37,272 nt of DNA from a virus. Below, piece after piece: positions 24,532 through 31,508 of this stretch. The translations under genes and the position numbers were made by a program. The notes under the pieces were generated by a model. It was not told the origin of the DNA. It did no database searches and saw only the letters and a list, made by a program, of their open reading frames with translations. The stretch spans positions 1 to 37,272 of IMG/VR virus record IMGVR_UViG_3300045970_000313; one strand, 5' to 3'. How positions within the stretch are numbered: the stretch's first letter is position 1; every line of letters starts with the position of its first letter.

Positions 24532-24710
24532 CGTTTTACCTCCAGCTTTGGCGGTTCTACCCGGCTTCGGCAATCATCGGAACAAACGACGGTTATTCCG
24601 CTGCGGCCCTTTTCCTCGTAATCCTTCCAGCTTCCAAACCATCCATGCTGGTCTGTCCATTCGCTTTCCTTCCCGCATTTGTCGCACGTCCAGAGAGTCA
24701 CGGTTTTCAT
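24528..24710 (-). CDS. Small zinc-ribbon protein
   Basis: A 60-residue protein with CDKCGK near the N-terminus and a later CSDDCRSR, consistent with a four-cysteine zinc ribbon. Start at ATG 24710, overlapping the previous stop (ATGA), with AGGAG eight bases upstream; a GTG two codons earlier is too close to that site. Function unknown. Confidence 0.65.
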   Translation of the reverse strand: MKTVTLWTCDKCGKESEWTDQHGWFGSWKDYEEKGRSGITVVCSDDCRSRVEPPKLEVKR

Positions 24711-24874
24711 GGCCACACTCCTGATTCAGCAGAGAGAAGATGCACCAGCTTTATGCGGTAATAGTTCTGCATGTTCTTCGGGGCCCGGCGGCATATCCAA
24801 TAAAACGCCTCTCGAAAGCTTACTTTGTGGTCCATCATCATCAGGTAAATTCTGGCTGCATAGCTGAATATCAT
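24707..24874 (-). CDS. Small early protein, unknown (55 aa)
   Basis: A 55-residue basic, aromatic helical protein (IFSYAARIYLMMMDHKVSFR, then EAFYWICRRAPKNMQNYYRI). ATG 24874 is preceded by GGAGGGG at good spacing, which fixes the start over an upstream Met. The stop overlaps the next start. No family recognised. Confidence 0.6.
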   Translation of the reverse strand: MIFSYAARIYLMMMDHKVSFREAFYWICRRAPKNMQNYYRIKLVHLLSAESGVWP

Positions 24875-24894
24875 AACCGCCCCTCCAGGCTTGA

Positions 24895-25149
24895 TTAGTT
24901 CGTTCTGCTCCGATACCACAACAGCGCTTTCATACTGACTATAGCCACGTCCCGCATTTCGTTGACAATGCCGTGCCGCCCGTCACGATCCCGGCGGGCA
25001 ACCGCATACACCAGCTCCAGCACTTCACCAAATACTACCCGGATTACCCGCCAGGGTGTGTACTCGTTCCAGTCGCCATGAATCGCCAGTGAACGGGCAT
25101 AGCCCTGCTTTACTTCCCTGATTGCATCATCCAGCTTGTAATACGCCAT
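24895..25149 (-). CDS. MazG-like nucleotide pyrophosphohydrolase (candidate)
   Basis: An 84-residue helical protein with the metal-binding pattern of MazG-type enzymes: E42-V-L-E45 in VFGEVLELVYAV and E64-M-R-D67 in IVNEMRDVAIVSMKAL. Such enzymes hydrolyse NTPs or dNTPs and in phages can alter nucleotide pools or (p)ppGpp-linked responses. It is shorter than cellular MazG. GAGGG upstream of ATG 25149 supports the start. Confidence 0.55.
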   Translation of the reverse strand: MAYYKLDDAIREVKQGYARSLAIHGDWNEYTPWRVIRVVFGEVLELVYAVARRDRDGRHGIVNEMRDVAIVSMKALLWYRSRTN

Positions 25150-25152
25150 GCT

Positions 25153-25575
25153 CTAACCCTCGCACTCTGATATTTTTAATCCACGCGCAAACAGGCGGCG
25201 TGTCTGGACCCGGCCCCAAAAGGATTTCGTCAGGCCACCGGCCCGGCGTGATTCGTCCGGCTGCAGGCGGTACGGCTCCGGCCAGGTCCCGCAATCATCA
25301 CAGCGCCCTTGCTCCAGGTGGATCACGTTACAGCGGCAGACATAGGCGGGCAGGTAGCACAGCAGCACCAGGCGGCTTGCTTCGGGATCAGCAGGCAGGC
25401 AGGCCAGAAAGTCCACGGCCCAATCCGCGTTCTTGTATTCACCCGGCGCTGCTGCCGCCCGCGTCGATCCGGCCAGGCGGTCCATAACATTTGCAATCGT
25501 GCCGCCTTGGGGTAACGTCGCCCTCAAAGCAATTTCAACAGCAGCCTGGAATACTTTGTTCTGGTAGCCGTTCAT
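25153..25575 (-). CDS. Early protein with a cysteine cluster, unknown
   Basis: A 140-residue protein; the middle holds CRCNVIHLEQGRCDDC, a possible zinc site, and the end is basic (GRVQTRRLFARGLK). Two adjacent ATGs (25578 and 25575) follow AGGGGG; the second has better spacing. It sits immediately downstream of the internal recombinase. Not recognised. Confidence 0.6.
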   Translation of the reverse strand: MNGYQNKVFQAAVEIALRATLPQGGTIANVMDRLAGSTRAAAAPGEYKNADWAVDFLACLPADPEASRLVLLCYLPAYVCRCNVIHLEQGRCDDCGTWPEPYRLQPDESRRAGGLTKSFWGRVQTRRLFARGLKISECEG

Positions 25576-25583
25576 CATTCCCC

Positions 25584-26618
25584 CTAGAAAATTGACAGGT
25601 TCATTCTTTGCACAATGCCTGACGTGTGGCTTTCCGTCAGGTGGGTGTACTTCTGTGTCGTCTGTATGGACTTATGACCCAATATCTCCTTGATATCGGC
25701 CAGCGTCGCCCCCTGCTCTGCCAGGTAACTAGCAGCGCTGTGCCGTAAGTCGTGAAAACAGAAGTTCGGTATAGCGGCCTTCTCCAGTGTCTTTTCCCAT
25801 GAATAGCGGAAATCATACGGCTTGCGGGGATCATCCGGCGACGGAAAGAAAAACACCTGGCCGGGCTGGCGCTGCAGATACAAGTCAGACATAAGCTGCG
25901 CAGCTGGGCCGAATAGCCGGACCGTCCGGCGCTCCCCGTTCTTGGTCTGGTCCAGGATCACCCGCCCGGTCTGGTGGTCGTAATCCTCAAAGCGGATATT
26001 GCGAACCTCAGACTTACGCGGGCCGGTGGATAGTGTCACCACAACCAGCGCCGTCATAAACCGGCAGGGTGCCAGCTTGGCATAGAACAGCAGACGGGAC
26101 CGTTCCGCCGGTGTCAGCTTGCGGGTCCGGTTCTGTGTGCCAGGCAAGCGCCATACGTCACGAACCGGGTTTGATTCGCACCATTGCCATTCACGTACCG
26201 CCATAGCGAAACAATGCTGCAGCGCGGCCAGGTAGCAGTTGATCGTACCGTTACCGCGCGGCTCCAGGTCCTTTTTGCCCTTGGCGATAACCGGCGTCGT
26301 CGCTTCCGCCAGGGTCAGTTTGCCGATTGATTCCCGCCAGAACATCAACTGCCCGTACTGGCTGATTTGAGTATTCCGGGCCTTGTGCGGTAGAACCTCG
26401 TCCAGGTACTTGTCAATCATCCCGGCCACCGTGCGGATACTGGCCTGGGTAACAGCTCCCATGGTTCGAAGTTCCGCCCGGTCCTCCATCTTGCGCGCCC
26501 ACCGTTCCGCCTCGCGCTTATTGCGGATGGTCTTTGAAGCGTACAGCCCTTTCACGCGGACGCGGACCCGGTAACGCTTCTCTCCATGCCTGTTGGTTGC
26601 GGTCTTAATGGATGCCAT
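25584..26618 (-). CDS. Second tyrosine recombinase, inside the early operon
   Basis: A 344-residue integrase-family protein: N-terminal arm-binding-like domain (about 1-55, [19 protein letters not shown]), SAM-like core-binding domain (about 60-160) and catalytic domain with R201 (TGPRKSEV), K226 (TKNGERR), H289-x-x-R292 (HDLRHSAAS), H315 (LGHKSIQTT) and Y324 (QKYTHL). All catalytic residues are present. The gene abuts the C39-like peptidase gene with no gap (TAAATG) and is co-transcribed with replication genes on the leftward strand, away from attP. It differs clearly from the integrase at 32297-33427. Possible roles: dimer resolution, excision, or control of a second site. Confidence 0.9.
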   Translation of the reverse strand: MASIKTATNRHGEKRYRVRVRVKGLYASKTIRNKREAERWARKMEDRAELRTMGAVTQASIRTVAGMIDKYLDEVLPHKARNTQISQYGQLMFWRESIGKLTLAEATTPVIAKGKKDLEPRGNGTINCYLAALQHCFAMAVREWQWCESNPVRDVWRLPGTQNRTRKLTPAERSRLLFYAKLAPCRFMTALVVVTLSTGPRKSEVRNIRFEDYDHQTGRVILDQTKNGERRTVRLFGPAAQLMSDLYLQRQPGQVFFFPSPDDPRKPYDFRYSWEKTLEKAAIPNFCFHDLRHSAASYLAEQGATLADIKEILGHKSIQTTQKYTHLTESHTSGIVQRMNLSIF

Positions 26619-27002
26619 TTACTTGTCCTCCATTTTAAAAACGGGCCACCATTGCAGAACCTGATAGTTGGACAAGGGTTTTATTCCGCCCTTCGATGAG
26701 GGATCAAGCACAACACTACCCGTCCAGTAAACCGCGTGGTTGTTCGGTGTCGGGCTTTCAACAATCAGCAGCGCCGGGTATCTTCTGACAAACAGCCGGG
26801 GGAACAGTGATATCTTAGGGGCCAGCAATCCCAGGTGAAAACCCCGCCGATTCAGAAACGCCGCGATATCCAGAAAACGGAAATGGTGCTGGCTGCCATC
26901 GTGGCCTATCGCGTCGAACACTTCCTCCAGCGGTTCGTTGGTAATCATGGCCGCCACGCAGGCCATACAGCTAAACGGCGTCGGCTGGTGGATAACCTTC
27001 AT
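26619..27002 (-). CDS. C39-like cysteine peptidase (papain fold)
   Basis: A 127-residue protein beginning MKVIHQPTPFSCMACVAAMI. The order Q6, C12, H89 (NNHAVYW) and D100 (VVLDPS) matches the oxyanion Gln plus Cys-His-Asp triad of the peptidase C39-like group. There is no signal peptide, membrane segment or transporter domain, so it acts in the cytoplasm. Start overlaps the previous stop (ATGA). Expressed early with the second recombinase; candidate target is a host or phage regulator. Confidence 0.65.
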   Translation of the reverse strand: MKVIHQPTPFSCMACVAAMITNEPLEEVFDAIGHDGSQHHFRFLDIAAFLNRRGFHLGLLAPKISLFPRLFVRRYPALLIVESPTPNNHAVYWTGSVVLDPSSKGGIKPLSNYQVLQWWPVFKMEDK

Positions 27003-27253
27003 AGTCCGTACCTCATACGGCGCATATCCAGGTAGCGGCGGACGTGATCCAGAACCATCTGGCGGAACTGCTCCGGTGGATCAGGGGTAAACACCGTCCG
27101 GTGATCGTTAACCATAAAGTCCTGGAAGTTCTGCAGCGCCGGTTCGTAATAGCTCTCCAGTTGTTCGTCCGTCATAATCACGGCCTTTGGTGCCTGCTCC
27201 AGCAGCAGGCCACCTACCAGGAAAACTGCTACTTCTGTTGACTGGTGATTCAT
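26999..27253 (-). CDS. Small early protein, unknown (84 aa)
   Basis: An 84-residue protein with a short hydrophobic N-terminal stretch (VAVFLVGGLLLEQAPKAVIM) and a charged helical C-terminus rich in Arg and Tyr (VRRYLDMRRMRYGL). ATG 27253 overlaps the stop of the preceding gene and its own stop overlaps the peptidase start, so it is translationally coupled on both sides. Not recognised. Confidence 0.6.
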   Translation of the reverse strand: MNHQSTEVAVFLVGGLLLEQAPKAVIMTDEQLESYYEPALQNFQDFMVNDHRTVFTPDPPEQFRQMVLDHVRRYLDMRRMRYGL

Positions 27254-27447
27254 CGTTCGCCCCCTTCTGATTTGTGGCCGCAGCTTACGCACGTGAAGGA
27301 ATAATTAGAGGGGTCGGGATTCCGCCGGACCGGGTTAATGTTCAGTTTGCAAATTTCGCAAAGCTTGAACGCCAGTAACATACCGATACTTAAACCAAAC
27401 ATCAGAATCATACCGCCGCCAACTATCGCCTGCCATGCGCTCAACAT
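27250..27447 (-). CDS. Membrane-anchored zinc-ribbon protein
   Basis: A 65-residue protein with one N-terminal membrane helix (about 5-28, AIVGGGMILMFGLSIGMLLA) followed by a four-cysteine cluster (CEIC ... CVSCGH). ACGGAG lies seven bases before ATG 27447. It follows an AT-rich stretch and may start a sub-operon. Function unknown. Confidence 0.6.
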   Translation of the reverse strand: MLSAWQAIVGGGMILMFGLSIGMLLAFKLCEICKLNINPVRRNPDPSNYSFTCVSCGHKSEGGER

Positions 27448-27513
27448 TAGAAAACTCCGTTAAAATCGTTTAATCAACTCATAATCAAATTTCATAGGTA
27501 TCGAGGTTGTTTA

Positions 27514-27654
27514 TTAATTAGTTACAAGTATTGTTTCCAAATTCTTTCCAATTGATTCTTGGTTGTTTCGGGGTAAAAAATATTGGCTTATTCTGTGCAT
27601 TCTGCCTTTGCCTCTTGTTATCGGGTTATGCAGCGGTTTTGGCTGTATAATCAT
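27514..27654 (-). CDS. Possible small basic protein (46 aa)
   Basis: An open frame in the AT-rich gap between two early genes: ATG 27654, three bases after the upstream stop, with AGGAAG about ten bases before it. The product is basic (MIIQPKPLHNPITRGKGRMH...). Composition and low GC differ from neighbours, so it may be chance. The rest of the gap (27448-27513) is AT-rich and may hold a promoter. Confidence 0.3.
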   Translation of the reverse strand: MIIQPKPLHNPITRGKGRMHRISQYFLPRNNQESIGKNLETILVTN

Positions 27655-27656
27655 TG

Positions 27657-28187
27657 TTATGATGCTTCCTGTAGTGCCGCTTTCACGGCGTTGATGATTC
27701 GGCAGAGATACACATAATCACCGTTTGGTTTTTCCGGCAGAGTGTGCCACCACTCGTCACCGAAAATGTCCTGCATGACATCGCCATAGCCAGCGTAAAG
27801 CGTCTCCACTTGTGTTAAATGCTCCAACCGTTCGGCTTTATCGTACAGTTCCCTTGCACAATCTGCGTCAAGGTCATTGCCTTTACGGAGGCTGATAATG
27901 TGCTTTCTGGCATGGTCGGCTATGCCTTCCACGTCAACAACGGTGCTATCCAGTGAGGTGCCGCGACCGAAATTATTAGCCAGATAGCGTTCATCGCAGG
28001 AAAGTATAAAATCCTTGATCGACCTGTCACCCATGCCACCCCACCATGCTGACCATGATTGGTTGTAGCAGGAGATAGTTGCTTTCCCCTCCCTTGGTGC
28101 CAAGTCCTCAAGGAAAACGGTTATTGGGTCAAGTCGTGGCACTTCACTGATAATCAGTTTTACTGCTGTAGATGTTTGTACTTTCAC
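27657..28187 (-). CDS. Early protein, unknown (176 aa)
   Basis: A 176-residue soluble protein with the distinctive segment SCYNQSWSAWWGGMGDRSIK and a helical C-terminal half. GTG 28187 is chosen as start because GGAGG lies at ideal distance; the upstream ATGs fall inside a hairpin region. It is preceded by overlapping hairpins. The tryptophan-rich motif suggests a defined family, but I cannot name a function. Confidence 0.6.
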   Translation of the reverse strand: MKVQTSTAVKLIISEVPRLDPITVFLEDLAPREGKATISCYNQSWSAWWGGMGDRSIKDFILSCDERYLANNFGRGTSLDSTVVDVEGIADHARKHIISLRKGNDLDADCARELYDKAERLEHLTQVETLYAGYGDVMQDIFGDEWWHTLPEKPNGDYVYLCRIINAVKAALQEAS

Positions 28188-28201
28188 TTTGATTCCTCCG
28201 T

Positions 28202-28259
28202 GGCTCGAACGCATCATAACCAAACGTTCGAGCCGTTGTACGGCTCAACTCAAGCCGTT
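28202..28259 (-). promoter_or_regulatory. Three overlapping hairpins in an early-gene leader
   Basis: In the leftward RNA, in order: ACGGCU/AGCCGU, GAGCCG/CGGCUC (5-base loop), and GGCUCGAACG/CGUUCGAGCC (13-base loop, 28202-28234). Neighbouring stems share arms, so they cannot all form at once. The last ends three bases before the GGAGG of the 176-residue gene. This looks like an attenuator or translational switch; no ligand is implied by the sequence. Confidence 0.5.
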
Positions 28260-28590
28260 ATACTTCTATGCGCTCCAACAATGATTCTAAGCTGTCCGTA
28301 ATATCTCTTGCTGTGCAACGAATACCGTTGATATGGTTTGCAAGTTCGGTTTGATATCCCTGTATCGGTTTATCATTTCCTGAACAAATAGGCGGGGCTG
28401 GAATAACAACGCAATGCAGCCGAGAACTTAACCGGCCCACCAAATGGTCGTAACGCTGGATAACAGAGTTTAGTTCATCAAGAGCGCGGCTTACTTCACT
28501 TGTTCTTTCTACACAACAATCATCACCATGATACGCCATTGTGGACCTTGGACTTACTTGTGCCGCTGCTGCCATTTTTGCTTCGTACAT
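28258..28590 (-). CDS. Early protein, unknown (110 aa)
   Basis: A 110-residue, mainly helical protein (TSEVSRALDELNSVIQRYDH, then ARDITDSLESLLERIEV) with scattered cysteines. AAAGGAG lies before ATG 28590. It follows the 90-residue gene by 12 bases. No family recognised. Confidence 0.6.
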   Translation of the reverse strand: MYEAKMAAAAQVSPRSTMAYHGDDCCVERTSEVSRALDELNSVIQRYDHLVGRLSSRLHCVVIPAPPICSGNDKPIQGYQTELANHINGIRCTARDITDSLESLLERIEV

Positions 28591-28602
28591 AGGTTTTCTC
28601 CT

Positions 28603-28875
28603 TTATCTATAAATTTCCCGCAGAATATCAGCGATACCCAACATATGCTGCCGTATCGCCTCGCGTTGCTCTTCTGTCCCTGTGCCGTCCGCAATAATGG
28701 TTACTGTCGGCACTGGCTCGTCCTGTTGGTTAAACTGAATATCCACGCTCCAGAACGCTTGAATTTTGCCGCGCTCTGCATCTTCCAGCTTGAACCTTAA
28801 TTCCCGCGCTATCCTGTCGGCTGCTGGTATCTCTGTAATTCCAGGTGTCCCGCCGGTGGTAATCAAATTAGCCAT
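28603..28875 (-). CDS. Early protein, unknown (90 aa)
   Basis: A 90-residue protein (MANLITTGGTPGITEIPAAD...) with an alternating beta-alpha pattern; it ends in a helix (EEQREAIRQHMLGIADILRE). ATG 28875 overlaps the end of the loader-like gene by eight bases. No family recognised. Confidence 0.6.
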   Translation of the reverse strand: MANLITTGGTPGITEIPAADRIARELRFKLEDAERGKIQAFWSVDIQFNQQDEPVPTVTIIADGTGTEEQREAIRQHMLGIADILREIYR

Positions 28876-29290
28876 GATCTGCCGCCCCCTCTTCCTCCAG
28901 CACCTTTTCCCTGTCCGCTGCCTGTGCTGCATACTCCGGCCTGTTATACTTGCGGGCCATTTCATACAGCGCCTGGATGTACTGCTGCTCCGTGATTCGC
29001 TTCTCCAGCCAGCCCATGGTCAAAGCAAAGTTTTCTTTGCCTTCGTCGAACTGTTCCACAACCTTTTCCGTATCCAGGCGCTTGTCCCAACTCTCCACGA
29101 TCTGCAGCACTTCGCGGGGCGTCGGCATTCTGCGCCAGATAATCCGGGCCTCTCCGATAGCGTGGATCAGCGCCGCGTTGGGCAGCTCCAGCAGTCGGGA
29201 CCATATCGGCGCGATATCGGCAGGGATAAACTTCCCCTCATACATTGCTTCAATCTTTCTGATTCCCTGGAACGCTTCCTGGCTGGTCAT
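28868..29290 (-). CDS. Helicase-loader-like replication protein (candidate)
   Basis: A 140-residue helical protein starting at ATG 29290, overlapping the stop of the winged-helix gene (ATGA). The segment IWSRLLELPNAALIHAIGEA followed by RMPTPREVLQIVE resembles phage helicase-loader or replisome-organiser proteins of the G39P type, where a four-helix N-terminal domain ends with an MPT/FPP..EI segment. Pairing with an initiator-like gene supports a role in recruiting the host DnaB helicase. Confidence 0.45.
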   Translation of the reverse strand: MTSQEAFQGIRKIEAMYEGKFIPADIAPIWSRLLELPNAALIHAIGEARIIWRRMPTPREVLQIVESWDKRLDTEKVVEQFDEGKENFALTMGWLEKRITEQQYIQALYEMARKYNRPEYAAQAADREKVLEEEGAADHG

Positions 29291-29784
29291 GACGCCGTAC
29301 CTTTTTGCTTCTGCTTCTGCCGGGCCAGCGATTGCGCCCGCAACTCCTGTAAAACCTCTTCCTGGCTCGTACACTTCCCCACAACCGGCGGGTTAAAATG
29401 GTTCTTCAAGCGCCGGAACATAGGCGTCCATCCGCAGCGCTGGAACTTATCCGCCAGCTTATTGAAAAACCGGCGCAGCTTGCTGGTAATCTTGTACATC
29501 GAAGGCCGGAAAATGATCTGGCCCGTTGCCCGGTCCCGCAGGTGCCGTTTCTGGCGCTCGATGAATCCGTTTTCCTCCAGGATTCGCAAATTGTAATTCA
29601 GCGTACTGCTGCCGATGGTCTGCGCCTCGTGTTTATCCATCTGTTCCATCAACCAAGCCTGGCTTATGTGCGCCCAGGACTTTTTTGTTACACAGAAATA
29701 GCCGTGTATAAGCTGCATCAGCCTATAACTGGTTTTATTCGGTGCAAATTCGGTTGTGGTTGGATAGCTATACAAAGTTGGCAC
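29287..29784 (-). CDS. Winged-helix replication initiator-like protein (candidate)
   Basis: A 165-residue protein with a winged-helix pattern: helix AHISQAWLMEQMDKHEAQTI, recognition part SSTLNYNLRILEENGFIERQ, then a wing (KRHLRDRATGQIIFRPSMYK). The C-terminus is very basic and ends KQKQKG. It starts at GTG 29784 after a structured non-coding region and is coupled to the loader-like gene, the layout of phage O/P-type replication modules. It could also be a transcription regulator. Confidence 0.5.
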   Translation of the reverse strand: MPTLYSYPTTTEFAPNKTSYRLMQLIHGYFCVTKKSWAHISQAWLMEQMDKHEAQTIGSSTLNYNLRILEENGFIERQKRHLRDRATGQIIFRPSMYKITSKLRRFFNKLADKFQRCGWTPMFRRLKNHFNPPVVGKCTSQEEVLQELRAQSLARQKQKQKGTAS

Positions 29785-29987
29785 GCCTTTTGACTTCTAA
29801 GTTCAAAACTATCTTGTGCCTTTCCGGCCTCTGGCCGGTCCGGCTTCACCATCGATAGTCACCCGCCGGGCTGTTTCTATTTTCGCGGGGTTTTTCTCTA
29901 TCGGGTGGCGTCTACTTATGCTTTTCATCAGGCGGGTGGGCGACTGAAAGGAGCGCCCGCCTAGATATATGGTATTAGGATACTAAT
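29785..29987. other. Structured non-coding region upstream of the replication pair (candidate origin)
   Basis: About 200 bases without a convincing gene. It contains several related GC-rich inverted segments (GTCACCCGCC at 29859, CGGGTGGCG at 29902, GGCGGGTGGGCG at 29931, GCGCCCGCC at 29953), the hairpin GGCCTCTGGCC at 29827, and an AT-rich stretch at 29962-29990. A 39-residue frame (29928 to 29809, minus) is open but lacks a ribosome site. Promoter, leader or replication origin are possible. Confidence 0.35.
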
Positions 29988-30179
29988 CTATCTCCAAACT
30001 ATTGGAGACGGGTTATTCACAAGCTTTGCGGGGTTTTCAACAGACTTATCCACAGGCCGGGCGGCCTTTTTCGGGGGTGGTTCATTGGCAAATTCAAAGC
30101 TGTAATATTCCGGGCGGTCCACCAGGGCGGTAACGGCAAAACAAGCGAAAATCAGTAAGAACAGTTGCCAGTTTTTCAT
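29988..30179 (-). CDS. Small membrane or exported protein (63 aa)
   Basis: A 63-residue protein with an N-terminal hydrophobic helix (KNWQLFLLIFACFAVTALV) and a proline/lysine-rich tail (NEPPPKKAARPVDKS). Start at ATG 30179, overlapping the stop of the upstream 42-codon gene, with GGGAGAGAG before it. Single-pass membrane anchor or uncleaved signal. Function unknown. Confidence 0.6.
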   Translation of the reverse strand: MKNWQLFLLIFACFAVTALVDRPEYYSFEFANEPPPKKAARPVDKSVENPAKLVNNPSPIVWR

Positions 30180-30304
30180 TGTCTCTCTCCCTCGTTCTGG
30201 TTGATGGGTGCCACCATCGCCATCGGCGGAAGCTGGCAATGCGGACAAACGCAGTCTGTAAACTCTGATATCCACAAATGCAGGCGCTCACACATAAATT
30301 TCAT
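30176..30304 (-). CDS. Small cysteine-containing protein (42 aa)
   Basis: A 42-residue frame from ATG 30304 to TGA 30176. Its start overlaps the upstream stop and its stop overlaps the next start, both as ATGA, so it fits exactly between two genes. The product (MKFMCERLHLWISEF..., CVCPHCQLPP) has a CPxC-like pair and could bind zinc. It also contains the ribosome site for the following gene. Confidence 0.55.
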   Translation of the reverse strand: MKFMCERLHLWISEFTDCVCPHCQLPPMAMVAPINQNEGERQ

Positions 30305-30477
30305 GGCTTGCGCGCCCTGGCCCGCTCGATCACGCCCCGGTTGTGTTCCTTGCGCTGTTCTGCCGGGGCCGTGAACAGTTGGCGGAGCTGCTCCGTAACA
30401 ATCGGGGCCGCCTGGCGCTCCAATAGCAAGCGGATTGCGCGCAGCTCTTCAATCATGGCCTGCTCGAACTCGCTCAT
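30301..30477 (-). CDS. Small early helical protein (58 aa)
   Basis: A 58-residue charged helix (SEFEQAMIEELRAIRLLLER) with a basic C-terminus (RGVIERARARKP). The start at 30477 is set by the ATGA overlap with the CII-like gene; the frame is open much further upstream but that part is antisense-like shadow of the CII-like gene. Function unknown. Confidence 0.6.
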   Translation of the reverse strand: MSEFEQAMIEELRAIRLLLERQAAPIVTEQLRQLFTAPAEQRKEHNRGVIERARARKP

Positions 30478-30866
30478 TCGTCCGCCCCCATGAACTTGAA
30501 CACATTGGTAATGCTGCGGTGATCGTGGCGCAGCTGCTCCACTTCCACGCGCAGCGCGGCCAGCTCGGCCTGCATACAGGTGACAACGTGCAGGGACGGA
30601 TACCCGCGCTTGAGCAACAGCCACGAAAGCGGAACCTCGTTTCTGCAGATATCCATCAAGGCCGTTTCTTTTTCGTGGGGGAAATGGCGCCGACTGTCGC
30701 CGCCGGTCGTACCTATCATCTTTATGAAATGGGAATATTCGATATGCAGCGCCCCGGCAACCGCCTTTGGCGGCAAGCCGGACAGCTTCACACAAGCGGC
30801 CAGGGCGGCGCGCTTGTCGGGGATCACCTGTATGAATGAATCGTTAATGGTAAGTAGACCAGACAT
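30474..30866 (-). CDS. CII-like phage regulatory protein (candidate)
   Basis: A 130-residue protein: an N-terminal helical region with an HTH-like order (GLPPKAVAGALHIEYSHFIK), a conserved-looking middle (NEVPLSWLLLKRGYPSLHVV) and a C-terminal coiled-coil helix (QAELAALRVEVEQLRHDHRS) for oligomerisation. This layout and its place after the Cro-like gene fit the regulatory CII group of temperate phages. The ribosome site lies in a 16-base element (30872-30887) duplicated upstream of the previous gene. Confidence 0.55.
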   Translation of the reverse strand: MSGLLTINDSFIQVIPDKRAALAACVKLSGLPPKAVAGALHIEYSHFIKMIGTTGGDSRRHFPHEKETALMDICRNEVPLSWLLLKRGYPSLHVVTCMQAELAALRVEVEQLRHDHRSITNVFKFMGADE

Positions 30867-30871
30867 GATCC

Positions 30872-30887
30872 CGCGCCCCTCCAGCGT
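30872..30887 (-). repeat. Duplicated ribosome-site element, copy 1 (copy 2 at 31093-31108)
   Basis: The 16-base sequence ACGCTGGAGGGGCGCG (transcript sense) is identical upstream of the CII-like gene and of the 67-residue gene, and a shortened version (CTGGAGGGGCG) precedes the 55-residue gene at 24874. It contains the GGAGG ribosome site but extends beyond it. Confidence 0.75.
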
Positions 30888-31090
30888 TAAACATTCAACT
30901 CTTTAAATGCTGCCTCAATCGCCTTATATGCGGGGTTGTTCTCTCCAAAGGAGTAAAAGGCCACTGTCCGCATTCCCATAAGGCGTTCTATCTGCACATT
31001 TACCGGGTAAAGATTTGGCAGCCTTTTGTGATTCTCCACAACATCGGCTGCGCTTTCCGCAATCAATTTGTAAATAAGTGATCTTTTCAT
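30887..31090 (-). CDS. Small early protein, unknown (67 aa)
   Basis: A 67-residue helical protein (MKRSLIYKLIAESAADVVEN, ... AYKAIEAAFKELNV). GGAGGGG lies before ATG 31090 within the duplicated 16-base element. It lies between the Cro-like and CII-like genes, where regulators such as antirepressors are common, but no motif supports that. Confidence 0.55.
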   Translation of the reverse strand: MKRSLIYKLIAESAADVVENHKRLPNLYPVNVQIERLMGMRTVAFYSFGENNPAYKAIEAAFKELNV

Positions 31091-31155
31091 AGCGCGCCCC
31101 TCCAGCGTCAGAACTTCGGACTATGGCCCTTACGTTGGCCGGTGTTAACGTGTAA

Positions 31156-31395
31156 TCAGGCGGGTGATTTCTCTTTGGGCGGGTCTGGCACCAGGTCGAA
31201 CACGAGCAAACCCATTTCGATTAATGCCTTTTCGCAGCGGCCATACTCCCCCTGGCCGGACTTTCCGAAAAACTGGCCCTCTACAAACTTTTGAAGGGAG
31301 TTTTTATTTATTTCGTATTTGACAGCCACGCGCTGGACAGCTACACAGCGGTCTTTGATTCGTTCTTTTGTAGCTTCGTGGTTTACAATCAACAT
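31156..31395 (-). CDS. Cro-like small regulator (candidate)
   Basis: A 79-residue protein that is the first gene of the leftward early operon, divergent from the CI-like repressor. The segment KDRCVAVQRVAVKYEINKNS followed by LQKFVEGQFFGKSGQ has a helix-turn-helix layout (helix, EINKNSLQKF recognition helix). AAGGAT lies before ATG 31395. By position and size it should be Cro; sequence evidence is moderate. Confidence 0.5.
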   Translation of the reverse strand: MLIVNHEATKERIKDRCVAVQRVAVKYEINKNSLQKFVEGQFFGKSGQGEYGRCEKALIEMGLLVFDLVPDPPKEKSPA

Positions 31396-31471
31396 GACAA
31401 AATCCTTATTTTGTGCTAACCCTCAAACTGCTATTCAGTTCCGTGTATTTAGTCCCGCACTGTTAAGACTA

Positions 31472-31501
31472 TTATTACACGCAAATACGTGTATCGGTCA
31501 A
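31472..31501 (-). promoter_or_regulatory. Leftward early promoter with an operator in its spacer
   Basis: In leftward reading, TTGACC (31501-31496), an 18-base spacer, then TAATAA (31477-31472). The palindrome TACACG-N6-CGTGTA (31476-31493) lies almost exactly in the spacer, so a bound repressor would block RNA polymerase. Another CGTGTA half-site is at 31442-31447. TATTAT at 31470 could serve a rightward repressor promoter, though without a good -35. Confidence 0.6.
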
Positions 31502-31508
31502 GGGAAAA

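Noticed and set aside
29809-29928. 39-residue minus-strand frame in the gap before the initiator-like gene
   Set aside because: No Shine-Dalgarno and it lies across inverted segments; kept only as a note under the non-coding region.
30478-30795. N-terminal extension of the 58-residue early protein (frame open to 30795)
   Set aside because: The extension is out of frame with, and fully inside, the CII-like gene and has arginine/glycine/alanine shadow composition; the ATGA overlap fixes the start at 30477.
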